From JAWKZG01 sp041396125 (lineage in GTDB: Bacteria; Pseudomonadota; Gammaproteobacteria; Competibacterales; Competibacteraceae): 64,000 bases of DNA. This document shows, piece after piece, positions 45,860 through 54,900 of this stretch. The stretch lies in the NCBI GenBank assembly GCA_041396125.1, contig JAWKZG010000023.1, positions 1-64,000 on the forward strand, in the 5' to 3' direction. The notes under the pieces are model-generated. The model had not been told where the DNA came from, ran no database searches, and was given only the letters and a program-made list of their open reading frames with translations. Numbering within the stretch: position 1 is the first letter of the stretch; every line of letters starts with the position of its first letter. The position numbers and the translations under genes were made by a program.

Positions 45860-46781
45860 GCGCAAAACGGCCTTGCTCACCCTCTGGATCGCGCTTTGGA
45901 GCAACACCAGCTCCGGTGCCGGCGTGGATCAGGCAGAACCCGCTGACCTCATCCAGCGTTTGTGGACTGAAAGCCGCAGTCCGGTTTATCAGGCACCCAA
46001 TCTGCAGCAACTGAATCAGGCCCAGGCGCTATTCGAACAGACCTTGCGTACCAGCGACCCTCTGCAAAATCTGGACAAATGGAACGCGCTGGGGTTTGAG
46101 CTGCTACCGATCCCGTCTGCTGCAAGCAGCACCGGCGACATGGTTGTGTTGCGCGAGATGCCGGGGCAGCAGCGCGGCTGGGGCTTTTTTCTGTTCAATC
46201 CGGGTGCGCCGCAGCGCTGGATTTTGCAGGCTCCGCACAGCATCAGCGATCTGCATACCGGTCAGATTGCTGCCCAATTAAGCGCCAGCGGCCGGTTCTG
46301 GGCGGGTGCCTGGAATACCGTACCAAGGCATTACCGTAACCCGGTGGACCCGAGCGCCAGCGCCGATCTGGCACATCGGCAAGACAGCCTGTTGTTGCGC
46401 TTCACCCAGGCCGCGCTGACCGTGCAGCCGCAACTGACCGTGCTGCAATTGCATGGCTTTGCAAGTGCCAAACGGCGCACCGTGCAGGCAGCCCGATCTG
46501 CCGCTATTATCAGTCCGGGACAAAACACCCGGCAAGCCCTGAGCACGGCTTTCAGCCAGTGTCTGAACGACCGTCTGGCACAGCCGATTTTACTCTTCCC
46601 GCGCGATACCAAAGAACTAGGCGGCACCACCAATACCATTGCGCGCTGGTTGCGCAGTCAGAACCGGTCACGCTTCGTGCATTTTGAAATGGCGCTCGGT
46701 TTGCGCCAGCAACTGCGCCGCGACAGCGCCTTTCGCACACTCTTGCTGGATTGTCTGGAACAGGCCGACAGCGCACTATGA
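45849..46781 (+). CDS. Secreted poly-gamma-glutamate-hydrolase-like protein
   Basis: A 310-residue exported protein; the signal peptide ends near NTSSGA. It overlaps the preceding stop by 11 bases. The motif LQAPHSISDLHTGQIA (His130, Asp134, His136, Thr137) resembles the metal site of the phage/Bacillus poly-gamma-glutamate hydrolase fold (APHGG..E..T..IA). His176 in ADLAHRQDS and His202 in LQLHGFA could be further ligands or catalytic residues. This would be a zinc-dependent amide hydrolase that trims a gamma-linked chain. The match is by motif order only. Two segments of the PgsC protein look like decayed copies. An N-formylglutamate amidohydrolase-like role is an alternative. Confidence 0.6.
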   Translation: MISKRKTALLTLWIALWSNTSSGAGVDQAEPADLIQRLWTESRSPVYQAPNLQQLNQAQALFEQTLRTSDPLQNLDKWNALGFELLPIPSAASSTGDMVVLREMPGQQRGWGFFLFNPGAPQRWILQAPHSISDLHTGQIAAQLSASGRFWAGAWNTVPRHYRNPVDPSASADLAHRQDSLLLRFTQAALTVQPQLTVLQLHGFASAKRRTVQAARSAAIISPGQNTRQALSTAFSQCLNDRLAQPILLFPRDTKELGGTTNTIARWLRSQNRSRFVHFEMALGLRQQLRRDSAFRTLLLDCLEQADSAL

Positions 46782-49700
46782 ACGATACCTTAAGTACAAC
46801 AGCCGCGAGCCCGATTATTCTGGGACTTTTGCTGCTGTGCCTGGCCGGGTTTGTGCGGGCTGCAGACTCGCTCGAACCTGCCGGTTTGCCTTTACAGCAA
46901 GCGTCGCTGCGCTGGGATAATATCGAAGGCGCACCCTATTGGCTGTCAGGCCCGCAGCCACGTTACGACCGTGCCCAGGGCGTGCATCTGATCACACTCA
47001 AGCCCATTGAACCGCTGCAATTGTGGCTACCTGAAAGCACGCAACTGCGGCTCTATCATCCGGCTGGCAAAGTGGCACCGGAAATGCTCAGCGTGGCCAT
47101 TAGCAACGGCAGCGGACTGTATTACTACCCACCGCCACAGCGAGATCAGCAGGGCCAGAACCTGCTGTTTACAAGTTCTGACACCAGCCTGGTGCGCGTG
47201 CAGGCGCACAGTACCCCACTGCAACTGGCCTTGTTCGTGGCCCGCCTGGAGCCGCCGGTTTCGCTCACCGCCTATCGTGATTTGATCGAACTGCCAACCG
47301 CTGCTGTGAACGTCCAGGTTCAGCACCGCGAGAGCGAACGGTTCTGGCCGCTCAGCCCGCAGCAGCCCTTACACGTCCAACTGCAAGGCCCACAACGTAT
47401 TATCGTACGCTATCGAACCCGTTTGCCGGCAGAACTGGACGCTATCGTCCAGCCTGTGCAGCTTGGCATAAATCTGCAGGGCCAACCCTGGCAGATCATT
47501 GAACGAACCGCCGTCGTACAGCAAAATCGCGCCGTCTGGATAGACGACTGCATACAGCCGGTCAGCCGGGAAGACTTCTTTTATCTGGATATTCCGGACG
47601 GCCCGCAGCAACTGAGTCTGCACACCGGCACACCGCTGCTGATCCGCCTGCAAACACTGGCCGGGCCGGATGATTATCTGCTGCCTGCCCTGAACGCACC
47701 GGCTTCCGCGATCACAGACCTGCGCGCCAGCCTGTTCTTGCCATTCTCGCTGGCATCAGTCTGGAATATGGCAGACGAGGCGCTGGACCGGCAACTACAC
47801 AATCCGGATCTGACCACTCGCCTGCTCGCGGTGCAGCGGCTTATCCGCGATAACCGCTACCGCGATGGCCGCCTGATCGCCGCCAATATGCTGGATCGGC
47901 TGGCAGCCGAACAGCCGCCGCTGGCCACTGATCTGATCAGATTAGCCGCAGCAACCAGAAACCGCCACGGCTTCTGGCGGGCACTACCGCCCAGCCATTT
48001 ACCGGCGCATGCTAAACCCGTACCAGCCTGGGCGGACTTGCCAGGTGATCTGGTCGCCGATCAAGCTGCTGCTGTGCGCATATTGCCGCCCCTGAGCCCT
48101 GCCCTGCGTAACAGCCTGCCGGACCGGATCGCGTTTTTCACCCTGCCGGCTGATGCAGCACTCAGCTATACCCTGCCGGCAACCCGGACGGGCTCGCAAT
48201 TACAGCTGCTGATTGCACTGCCGGACAATACCAATCCCATCGAACTGCAGCTGCAGTTTGCGGACGCTCCACCACTGCGTTTGCGCTTATCAGAAGAGGC
48301 TTCAGGCGACGCTCCAGACAACACTCAGGCAAGGGCCTTACCGCGTTACCCCAGCCTGTCCCGGATCGTGCTCAACAGTGCTGCGGCAACCTTCGGAATA
48401 AGCCCGGCACAACAGTTGTCAGCCCCGACAGCACATACCGCACATGCCACTTTTAATCTGCCGCCTAACGTGCAGCAGATTCGCCTGTCCGGTGCCACGC
48501 AAACCGTGGCTGTTGCGCTGCGCTATCGGGCCGATGCGGGCTATAAATTGAGGGAGCAGGCCTGGCTGGATTTACAGGCACAATTGTCTCCAGCCACACG
48601 GCAGCGGCTGTACTGGCCGCAGACCAATAATATGCAGATCGGCCGGGATGCAGTCCTGCAGCGCGAACTGGCTAATCAACAAGAACCCTTATTGCGTTTT
48701 TTGCGTAACCGGATGACCGCCTGGCGCACCGCCACAGCAGCCAAATCGGCGCGGATAAAAGATGCTGATCTGGCCGGCACCGTACGGCAATTACAGACAC
48801 AGGGCCTGCATTATCTGGCCGAACAGTATCTACGCGCCGCTTATCTATATGCCGACAGTGCCGCTCTGCGCCAATTCGCTTTTGCACAGCTACATACGTT
48901 TTACAGCGCTCATAATGAGTCCTTTGCGCTGGAGGGTCTGCTCAGCACCGCCTTGCAACGGGACGGTTCGCTGACCGCCCAGACGGAACTGGTACAACGC
49001 CTGAACGACACCGGCCGATCATACTGGGCCATTTTGCTGGCGCAGGCCATGCCACCGGATCAGCAACCGCTGGACAGCCTGCTGCAAGCCAGTTACAGCC
49101 TCGGCTGGTGGACCTTGTTCAACACCACGCTGGAACGGCTGGACGATCCCCAGCAACAGGCCTACTGGCGCGGTTTACAGGCCCAGCAGCAAGGCGATTA
49201 CGAAGCTGCCCGGCAATTCTGGACAGCCGCCGGCACACGCGGCAAAGCCTGGCTGGCAGCGCTGGAGCAGGGTCTGGCGATCAGCACCCGACTGCAAGCC
49301 GGTGAACACACGCCACAAAAACTGGACGACCCGACGCTGGACGACTGGCCACAATGGTGGGCCAGCCAGCCCGGCCCGTACAGCTGGCAGGATGCAGACG
49401 AGCTGGCCACTCGCTATGCCGGCGGCGCATTGCTTTATGCGCCGGATCTCGATCTGTGCAGTCACTATTTCCGTGCCAGCCGCACGCAACCGCTGGAACT
49501 GCAGGTGCAGGGGCCTGCAAGACTGCGACTGGACAGCCGCCTGCTATATCCGACAACACCGGCAACAGCGGTGAACGATTGGTTATTGATCGAAGCCGGC
49601 CCGACCAGCCTGCGCTATCCGGTCAATGCCGACCGCCCCGCTGCCGGCCTGCAACTGACCAGCGCTGCGTCAGAACAACCCGGCCGTTTGCACAGCGTCG

Positions 49701-51958
49701 AATTGACCGTACCTGCAGGTTCTCATACGCTCCGCCTGTACGCACGCGATCATGTGGCGCTGTTTCAGCTCAAAGCCTGGCGCCCGGTCTATCCACTCAG
49801 TATGCTGCCCGCCCCTGGCCCGGCCGCGTATTTAGCGCTGGCAGCCAGATCAGCCAGACCTGACGAAGCAGACAACACAAGGCCAATGCCGCAAGCCTCG
49901 TCTTTGTTCACTATTCAGCAATGCCGTCTGCTGCCGGTCAGCCTTACCGCGCCCCGGCGGCGCAATACGGTGTTGCTGGACCCGCCGTTAAACACACCGC
50001 ACCGCGCACCGCAGGATACTGTCAAACTGACCGACCCGGTGCTCGCTCAGGCCAGTCGATGGCTCTGGGCCCGTGAGGCCCGTTCGGATGCCGCTGCACC
50101 AGCCCCCGCTGCTGAGCAGTTTTTCCAGCAGCATCGGGCCAACCCTGTGCTGGAACCGCTACGCCAGCGTCTGCTGGGTAATGCCCGCTGGCTGTATCTG
50201 GACAATATCGCCGGTTCGGCCGGTATCCGGGCCGTTGAGCTGCCCGATGGCTGGCAGCCGGAAAGCCCGGAGCTGTCCCTGCGACAGGCTTTGCTGCCAC
50301 CGCTGCAGGCGCATGAGCGCCGTCTCGGCAGTGCTCAGAGTCTGACACTGACCCTGTTTAACCCGGTCGCAAGCCGTTTGTCCATCACGCTGCAGCTGGA
50401 AGATCTGCTGGATGCCACCTCCCCCCTGCCCAGCCAGGTGTTTTATCAACTGGATCAGCAGACGCGCCAGACCCTGCAATTGCACGCTGGTCAAACACGC
50501 GATCTGAGCCTGACCCTGCCGGCTGGCGAGCATTTTCTGCAGATCGGTTTACAGCCGTCGTACAGCAACCGTTATCTGCGCCTGGGACTGGCCGATTCAG
50601 CCAGTCTGCCGGAAGCTGATGTGCTGCAGCAGGATCAGCGCTGGTTTCATATTGCCCGCCACGAGCAAGCACTCAGTCTGTATCTGCAAGGGCCCGCCTG
50701 GTTGCGCATTGACAGCTATCAGGACGGCACTGTGCAATCGCAGTACCGGCAGCTCGGCGCAGGCTGGCAGCAGTTTGAGCTGACCCCTCCGGCTGGTCGC
50801 GAGGAAGCGCTGTATCGGGTTTATCAGCGTGTCTATAAAGATGCTCTGGACAGCAGCCCGCCACCACTCCCCCGCCCGGCCGGCTCTGGCCCTGCCCCGC
50901 TAGCCGCGCCTCCTGTCACCCGCACCGAACCTGCTGCGCCAGCAACACAGATCAGCCTGGACGACCGGTACCGGCTGGGGCAACAGGAAGATGGCACCTG
51001 GAGTTTCGGCGCAGCGCTGGTCAGTCGGCGTAATCTGGACGATGAGCCCGGCACAGCGACTGCAGCCGAACGCTTCAGCGAGTTCACTGCCGGTTATCGC
51101 TACTTCGATCCGGTGCGCTCGGTCTGGTATCACAGTGCATTGGCGGCGCGACTGCGGCAGGATGGCGACCCCACTCTGGTCGCCCGCAACCGGATGGCTT
51201 TTTCTATCCGTCCGTCTTCGCGCTGGACACCGGTTTCGGTGCTGCTGCGGGGTGATTTCTTCGCGCAACGCCCCACGAACGACGCCGATCTGGAGTGGTC
51301 GGCCTATCTGTCCGCCAGTGCAGTGCAGAATTTCACTATCAGCCCCACAACCGATCACTTTCTGCGTGCCGAGCTGTTTGTGCGCCCGCTCAGTCTGGAC
51401 GACAATCCCTATCCCGACGGCCTGCTTGATCAGGATATTTTCAGCCGCTATAAAGCCGATCACCGCTATGGCTTGCGACTGTCCGACAGCTGGCGACATC
51501 GCCCCTGGCTGGATACCGAATGGGGTGCCAGTCTGGGCTTGAGCACGAACGAAGACTTCAACCCGCTGCAGCCGGATTATCTGCAGGCCCGACTGACCTG
51601 GCGTCAGCTGCTAGGCAACTGGCAGACCGATCTGAGTTATCGGGTACGGCGTTATTTCGACGACGACGACCGCCGCAAGGCCAGCACCGAACAACGCCTG
51701 TATCTGGCCCTCGACTGGCATTACTGGACACGGCAGCAACAGCGCTGGCAACTGGGCTTTAACTGGGATTACGACCTCGAAGAAAACAGCAGCAGCTGGC
51801 TGCTGCAACTGCAATGGCACGGTGGTGAGGGTCGCGGTTTGCATGACTTCCGGCCCGGCGAGATTGACTTCGACACTATCCGCAAATATCGCGCCCAGCA
51901 GGTAGACAACAACCGACTCAGTCCGGTATTCGACGAGGCTGCTGTTGAAACCCGCTAA
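46778..51958 (+). CDS. Large exported protein ending in a probable outer-membrane beta-barrel
   Basis: The 1726-residue product starts at the ATG at 46778, overlapping the previous stop (ATGA). The signal peptide is MNDTLSTTAASPIILGLLLL and ends near VRA. The first 1100 residues mix beta-rich domains with helical, tetratricopeptide-like stretches (LQTQGLHYLAEQYLRAAYLY, GDYEAARQFWTAAG). From about residue 1395 alternating strands such as WSFGAALVSRR, SEFTAGYRYFDP, YLQARLTWRQLLGNW and YLALDWHYWTRQ resemble an outer-membrane barrel of about 14-18 strands. The barrel-plus-helical-repeat design recalls BcsC/AlgK-type exporters of exopolysaccharide. Role as polymer exit channel is inferred. No close family is recognised. 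Confidence 0.72.
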   Translation: MNDTLSTTAASPIILGLLLLCLAGFVRAADSLEPAGLPLQQASLRWDNIEGAPYWLSGPQPRYDRAQGVHLITLKPIEPLQLWLPESTQLRLYHPAGKVAPEMLSVAISNGSGLYYYPPPQRDQQGQNLLFTSSDTSLVRVQAHSTPLQLALFVARLEPPVSLTAYRDLIELPTAAVNVQVQHRESERFWPLSPQQPLHVQLQGPQRIIVRYRTRLPAELDAIVQPVQLGINLQGQPWQIIERTAVVQQNRAVWIDDCIQPVSREDFFYLDIPDGPQQLSLHTGTPLLIRLQTLAGPDDYLLPALNAPASAITDLRASLFLPFSLASVWNMADEALDRQLHNPDLTTRLLAVQRLIRDNRYRDGRLIAANMLDRLAAEQPPLATDLIRLAAATRNRHGFWRALPPSHLPAHAKPVPAWADLPGDLVADQAAAVRILPPLSPALRNSLPDRIAFFTLPADAALSYTLPATRTGSQLQLLIALPDNTNPIELQLQFADAPPLRLRLSEEASGDAPDNTQARALPRYPSLSRIVLNSAAATFGISPAQQLSAPTAHTAHATFNLPPNVQQIRLSGATQTVAVALRYRADAGYKLREQAWLDLQAQLSPATRQRLYWPQTNNMQIGRDAVLQRELANQQEPLLRFLRNRMTAWRTATAAKSARIKDADLAGTVRQLQTQGLHYLAEQYLRAAYLYADSAALRQFAFAQLHTFYSAHNESFALEGLLSTALQRDGSLTAQTELVQRLNDTGRSYWAILLAQAMPPDQQPLDSLLQASYSLGWWTLFNTTLERLDDPQQQAYWRGLQAQQQGDYEAARQFWTAAGTRGKAWLAALEQGLAISTRLQAGEHTPQKLDDPTLDDWPQWWASQPGPYSWQDADELATRYAGGALLYAPDLDLCSHYFRASRTQPLELQVQGPARLRLDSRLLYPTTPATAVNDWLLIEAGPTSLRYPVNADRPAAGLQLTSAASEQPGRLHSVELTVPAGSHTLRLYARDHVALFQLKAWRPVYPLSMLPAPGPAAYLALAARSARPDEADNTRPMPQASSLFTIQQCRLLPVSLTAPRRRNTVLLDPPLNTPHRAPQDTVKLTDPVLAQASRWLWAREARSDAAAPAPAAEQFFQQHRANPVLEPLRQRLLGNARWLYLDNIAGSAGIRAVELPDGWQPESPELSLRQALLPPLQAHERRLGSAQSLTLTLFNPVASRLSITLQLEDLLDATSPLPSQVFYQLDQQTRQTLQLHAGQTRDLSLTLPAGEHFLQIGLQPSYSNRYLRLGLADSASLPEADVLQQDQRWFHIARHEQALSLYLQGPAWLRIDSYQDGTVQSQYRQLGAGWQQFELTPPAGREEALYRVYQRVYKDALDSSPPPLPRPAGSGPAPLAAPPVTRTEPAAPATQISLDDRYRLGQQEDGTWSFGAALVSRRNLDDEPGTATAAERFSEFTAGYRYFDPVRSVWYHSALAARLRQDGDPTLVARNRMAFSIRPSSRWTPVSVLLRGDFFAQRPTNDADLEWSAYLSASAVQNFTISPTTDHFLRAELFVRPLSLDDNPYPDGLLDQDIFSRYKADHRYGLRLSDSWRHRPWLDTEWGASLGLSTNEDFNPLQPDYLQARLTWRQLLGNWQTDLSYRVRRYFDDDDRRKASTEQRLYLALDWHYWTRQQQRWQLGFNWDYDLEENSSSWLLQLQWHGGEGRGLHDFRPGEIDFDTIRKYRAQQVDNNRLSPVFDEAAVETR

Positions 51959-54900
51959 CCGCGACCTGCACCAGCTGCTGGCGCAGGATCTGCCACCGCT
52001 GGTGGCCAAACTGGAGCAGCGGGCGCTGAGCTCGCTCGCCAGCGCCTGGCAACACTGGCTGACACTGCAGCCGACGGAGCAGGAAAAAACCCGCAAACCA
52101 CACCAACTGCTGAGCGAATTCCTGCCGCTGCATATCACGTCCCTGCAGCAGGAGCTGTCGGCCCTGCGCGGACATTATGCCGACTTTGCACGGCGCTATA
52201 GCAATGCGGCCAACCGGATCGAACAGCAGACCCATCTGCTCGAATTTGCCCGTCAGATGGGCCAGTCGCCACGCGGTTTACGGCAAGATCGCAGAGCCCT
52301 GCGGCGCTGGCTGGACCGGGATGCACTGACTGACCGCTATCGACGCCGCCAGGCCGGGCTGGAAAAACAGCTCAGCTTTGCACTGGACCGGCTGGCGGTG
52401 GCAGGCCGGGCCACGCTGGCTGAAATAGGCCCTGAGCGCGGCTATGAATGGATCTGGCGGCGGCTGGATATGGAAAAATTCCTGACTCCCTGGCTTATCT
52501 ACAATGGCGATCCGCGGGTGCGCATCGCAGCCTTCAAATGCCTGGGGCAAGCTTTGCGGCAACTGCCCGGCACACAGCATGAAACCTATATCGGTGCCGA
52601 TACGCTGCGCTATGTCTACCGGGTCGCGCTGGATGCCGGGCAGGATGTCTGGCTACAGTGTGAAGCCCTCAGTCTGCTGGCTGATCTGTCCTTACAGCGT
52701 TTCATCGAAGTCGCAGAACAGCGCCTGCGACACCCGAAAACAGATCCCGACCTGTTTGTACGCCAGCATATCGGGGCGCTGCTGACGGAGAGCGTCACAG
52801 CGCCAGTCCAACTCGATATGCTGCTGGCACTGCTGATGCGCGACCCCAGCCCGTTCGTGCGCCAGGGTCTGGCCGAACGCCTATTACAGTTGCCCGTAGC
52901 CAGCCGTTTGCAGCCGCTGCTGTATCTGATCGGCGAAGATCCCTCGGCACAGGTACGCGCCAGCGCTGTACTGCAACTGGCGCAATGGGCTGATGCGGAC
53001 AGCCCGGAGCACGAGTTGCAACTGCTTGGCACAGAGCTCATGAGCCGAGAAACCGATCCGTTCGTACTCAGAGTCAGTCTGCGGGCTATCTGGCAGCGCC
53101 ATGCCCGGCTGCTGGAACAGCAACAGGAAGCCGCTGCTGTCAACTGGCTGGACACCCTGGCACCACTCATTGAGCACCTGCATCAAACAGCGCCCGATTT
53201 AGCGGTAAGACGCTGGGCGGCCCAGACCCGTGAGCAGTTATGGGCACAGGCCAGCGCCGAGCGCCGGGTGCTGCTGGAGCAGCTCCAGGCACTACTGGCC
53301 GATACCCGACCTGGTCACCGCAAGCGCTTGCGCAAACAGTTGCCCACTCGTGTGGATGAAATGACACTGGGCCGCTTGCTGGCTATCAGCGCCCGCGGTG
53401 ATTTTGGTTGGGATGTCAACCAGGGCCTGCTCGGTCGCACGTTTTACCGCGCCCAGCGGCTGGGTTTTCGCAGTTGGCGCTGGTTACATGAATTGCGCCA
53501 TTCGGCTACTGATAAACGGCAGGCGTTTTCGCATGTCTGCGGGCGGGTGTATCGCGGCACACTGCGTGCGCCCTCAACCATACTGGCCGAACTGGCACAG
53601 ACCAAGGTGCCCGGCGAACCCGTTTATATGCCGACCGAGGACGGCTGGCGACCGTATCTGCCGCTGCCCGATGAACTGCTGTCCTGTATCGATCACAGCA
53701 AGGGGCTGCTGACGATTTATAGCGCTGAAGGTATCACCGCGATTCAGGCACCGCGCTCGCTGTACGGCAAACTGAAAGCCCGCTGGCTGCTGACCTGGCG
53801 TTTTAGTGACTACGCGCAGCGGCGCAACTGGCAGGAAGACAGCCAAACCGAGCCTGCAGACTATATCCAGGCTATTCAGCAGCTGGGCTTTACCGTGCGT
53901 TTGCAACGCTATCCTGACGAACCTGCATCGCAGTCCTTACAGGCGCGGCTCGACCCGGCTGTCAGCCGGTTTTTTCCGGCTTTTCTGCCGCTGGCTGATC
54001 CGGTTTTCTGGCAACATCTGCGCGATTATTTTTTCTCGGTTTACGAGAACTCGCTACAGCATCTGGCCTTGTTTCTGGCCCTCATGAGCGGGTTGTTCTT
54101 CGGTCGCCACTGGCTCAGCAATCAGCGCGTACGTCGGGCACGACGGCGTATTCCACTGGTTATCGGCGGCTGGGGCACACGCGGCAAGTCCGGCACCGAA
54201 CGGCTCAAGGCCGCGCTGTTCAACGCTTTGGGCAGCTCGGTGCTGTCCAAAACCACTGGCTGCGAAGCGATGTTTCTGTACGGTTATCCGTTTGGCGATC
54301 TGACCGAATTATTCCTGTTTCGCCCCTACGATAAAGCCACCATCTGGGAACAGACCCAGGTCTTGCGGCTGGCTGATCGTCTGGACGGTGATGTGCTGCT
54401 ATGGGAGTGCATGGGGCTGGGTAAGGATTTTGTGCATGTCCTGCAACGCCAGTGGATGCGCGACGATCTGGCCACGATCACCAATACCTATCCCGATCAC
54501 GAAGATGTGCAGGGGCCGGCTGGCTATAATATTCCAGAGGTGATGACTGCGTTCATCCCGGCCCAGGCCACCCTGTTGACCAGCGAAGAACAAATGCTGC
54601 CGATCCTGCGCAGTGCGGCCCAGCAGCTTGACACCCGTCTGCGTACCGTTGACTGGCTGGAAGCCGGTCTGCTGACGCCGGATATCCTGGCTCGTTTTCC
54701 GTACCAGGAACACCCCTACAATATCGCCCTGGTACTGGCCCTGGCCGAAGAACTGGGTATTGCCAGCGCCTATGCGCTGAAAGAAATGGCGGACCGGGTG
54801 GTGGCGGATCTGGGGGTTCTGAAAACCTATCCGACAGCGCCCGTGCAAAGCCGTCGTCTGAGTTTTGTCAACGGCATGTCGGCCAATGAACGCTTCGGCT

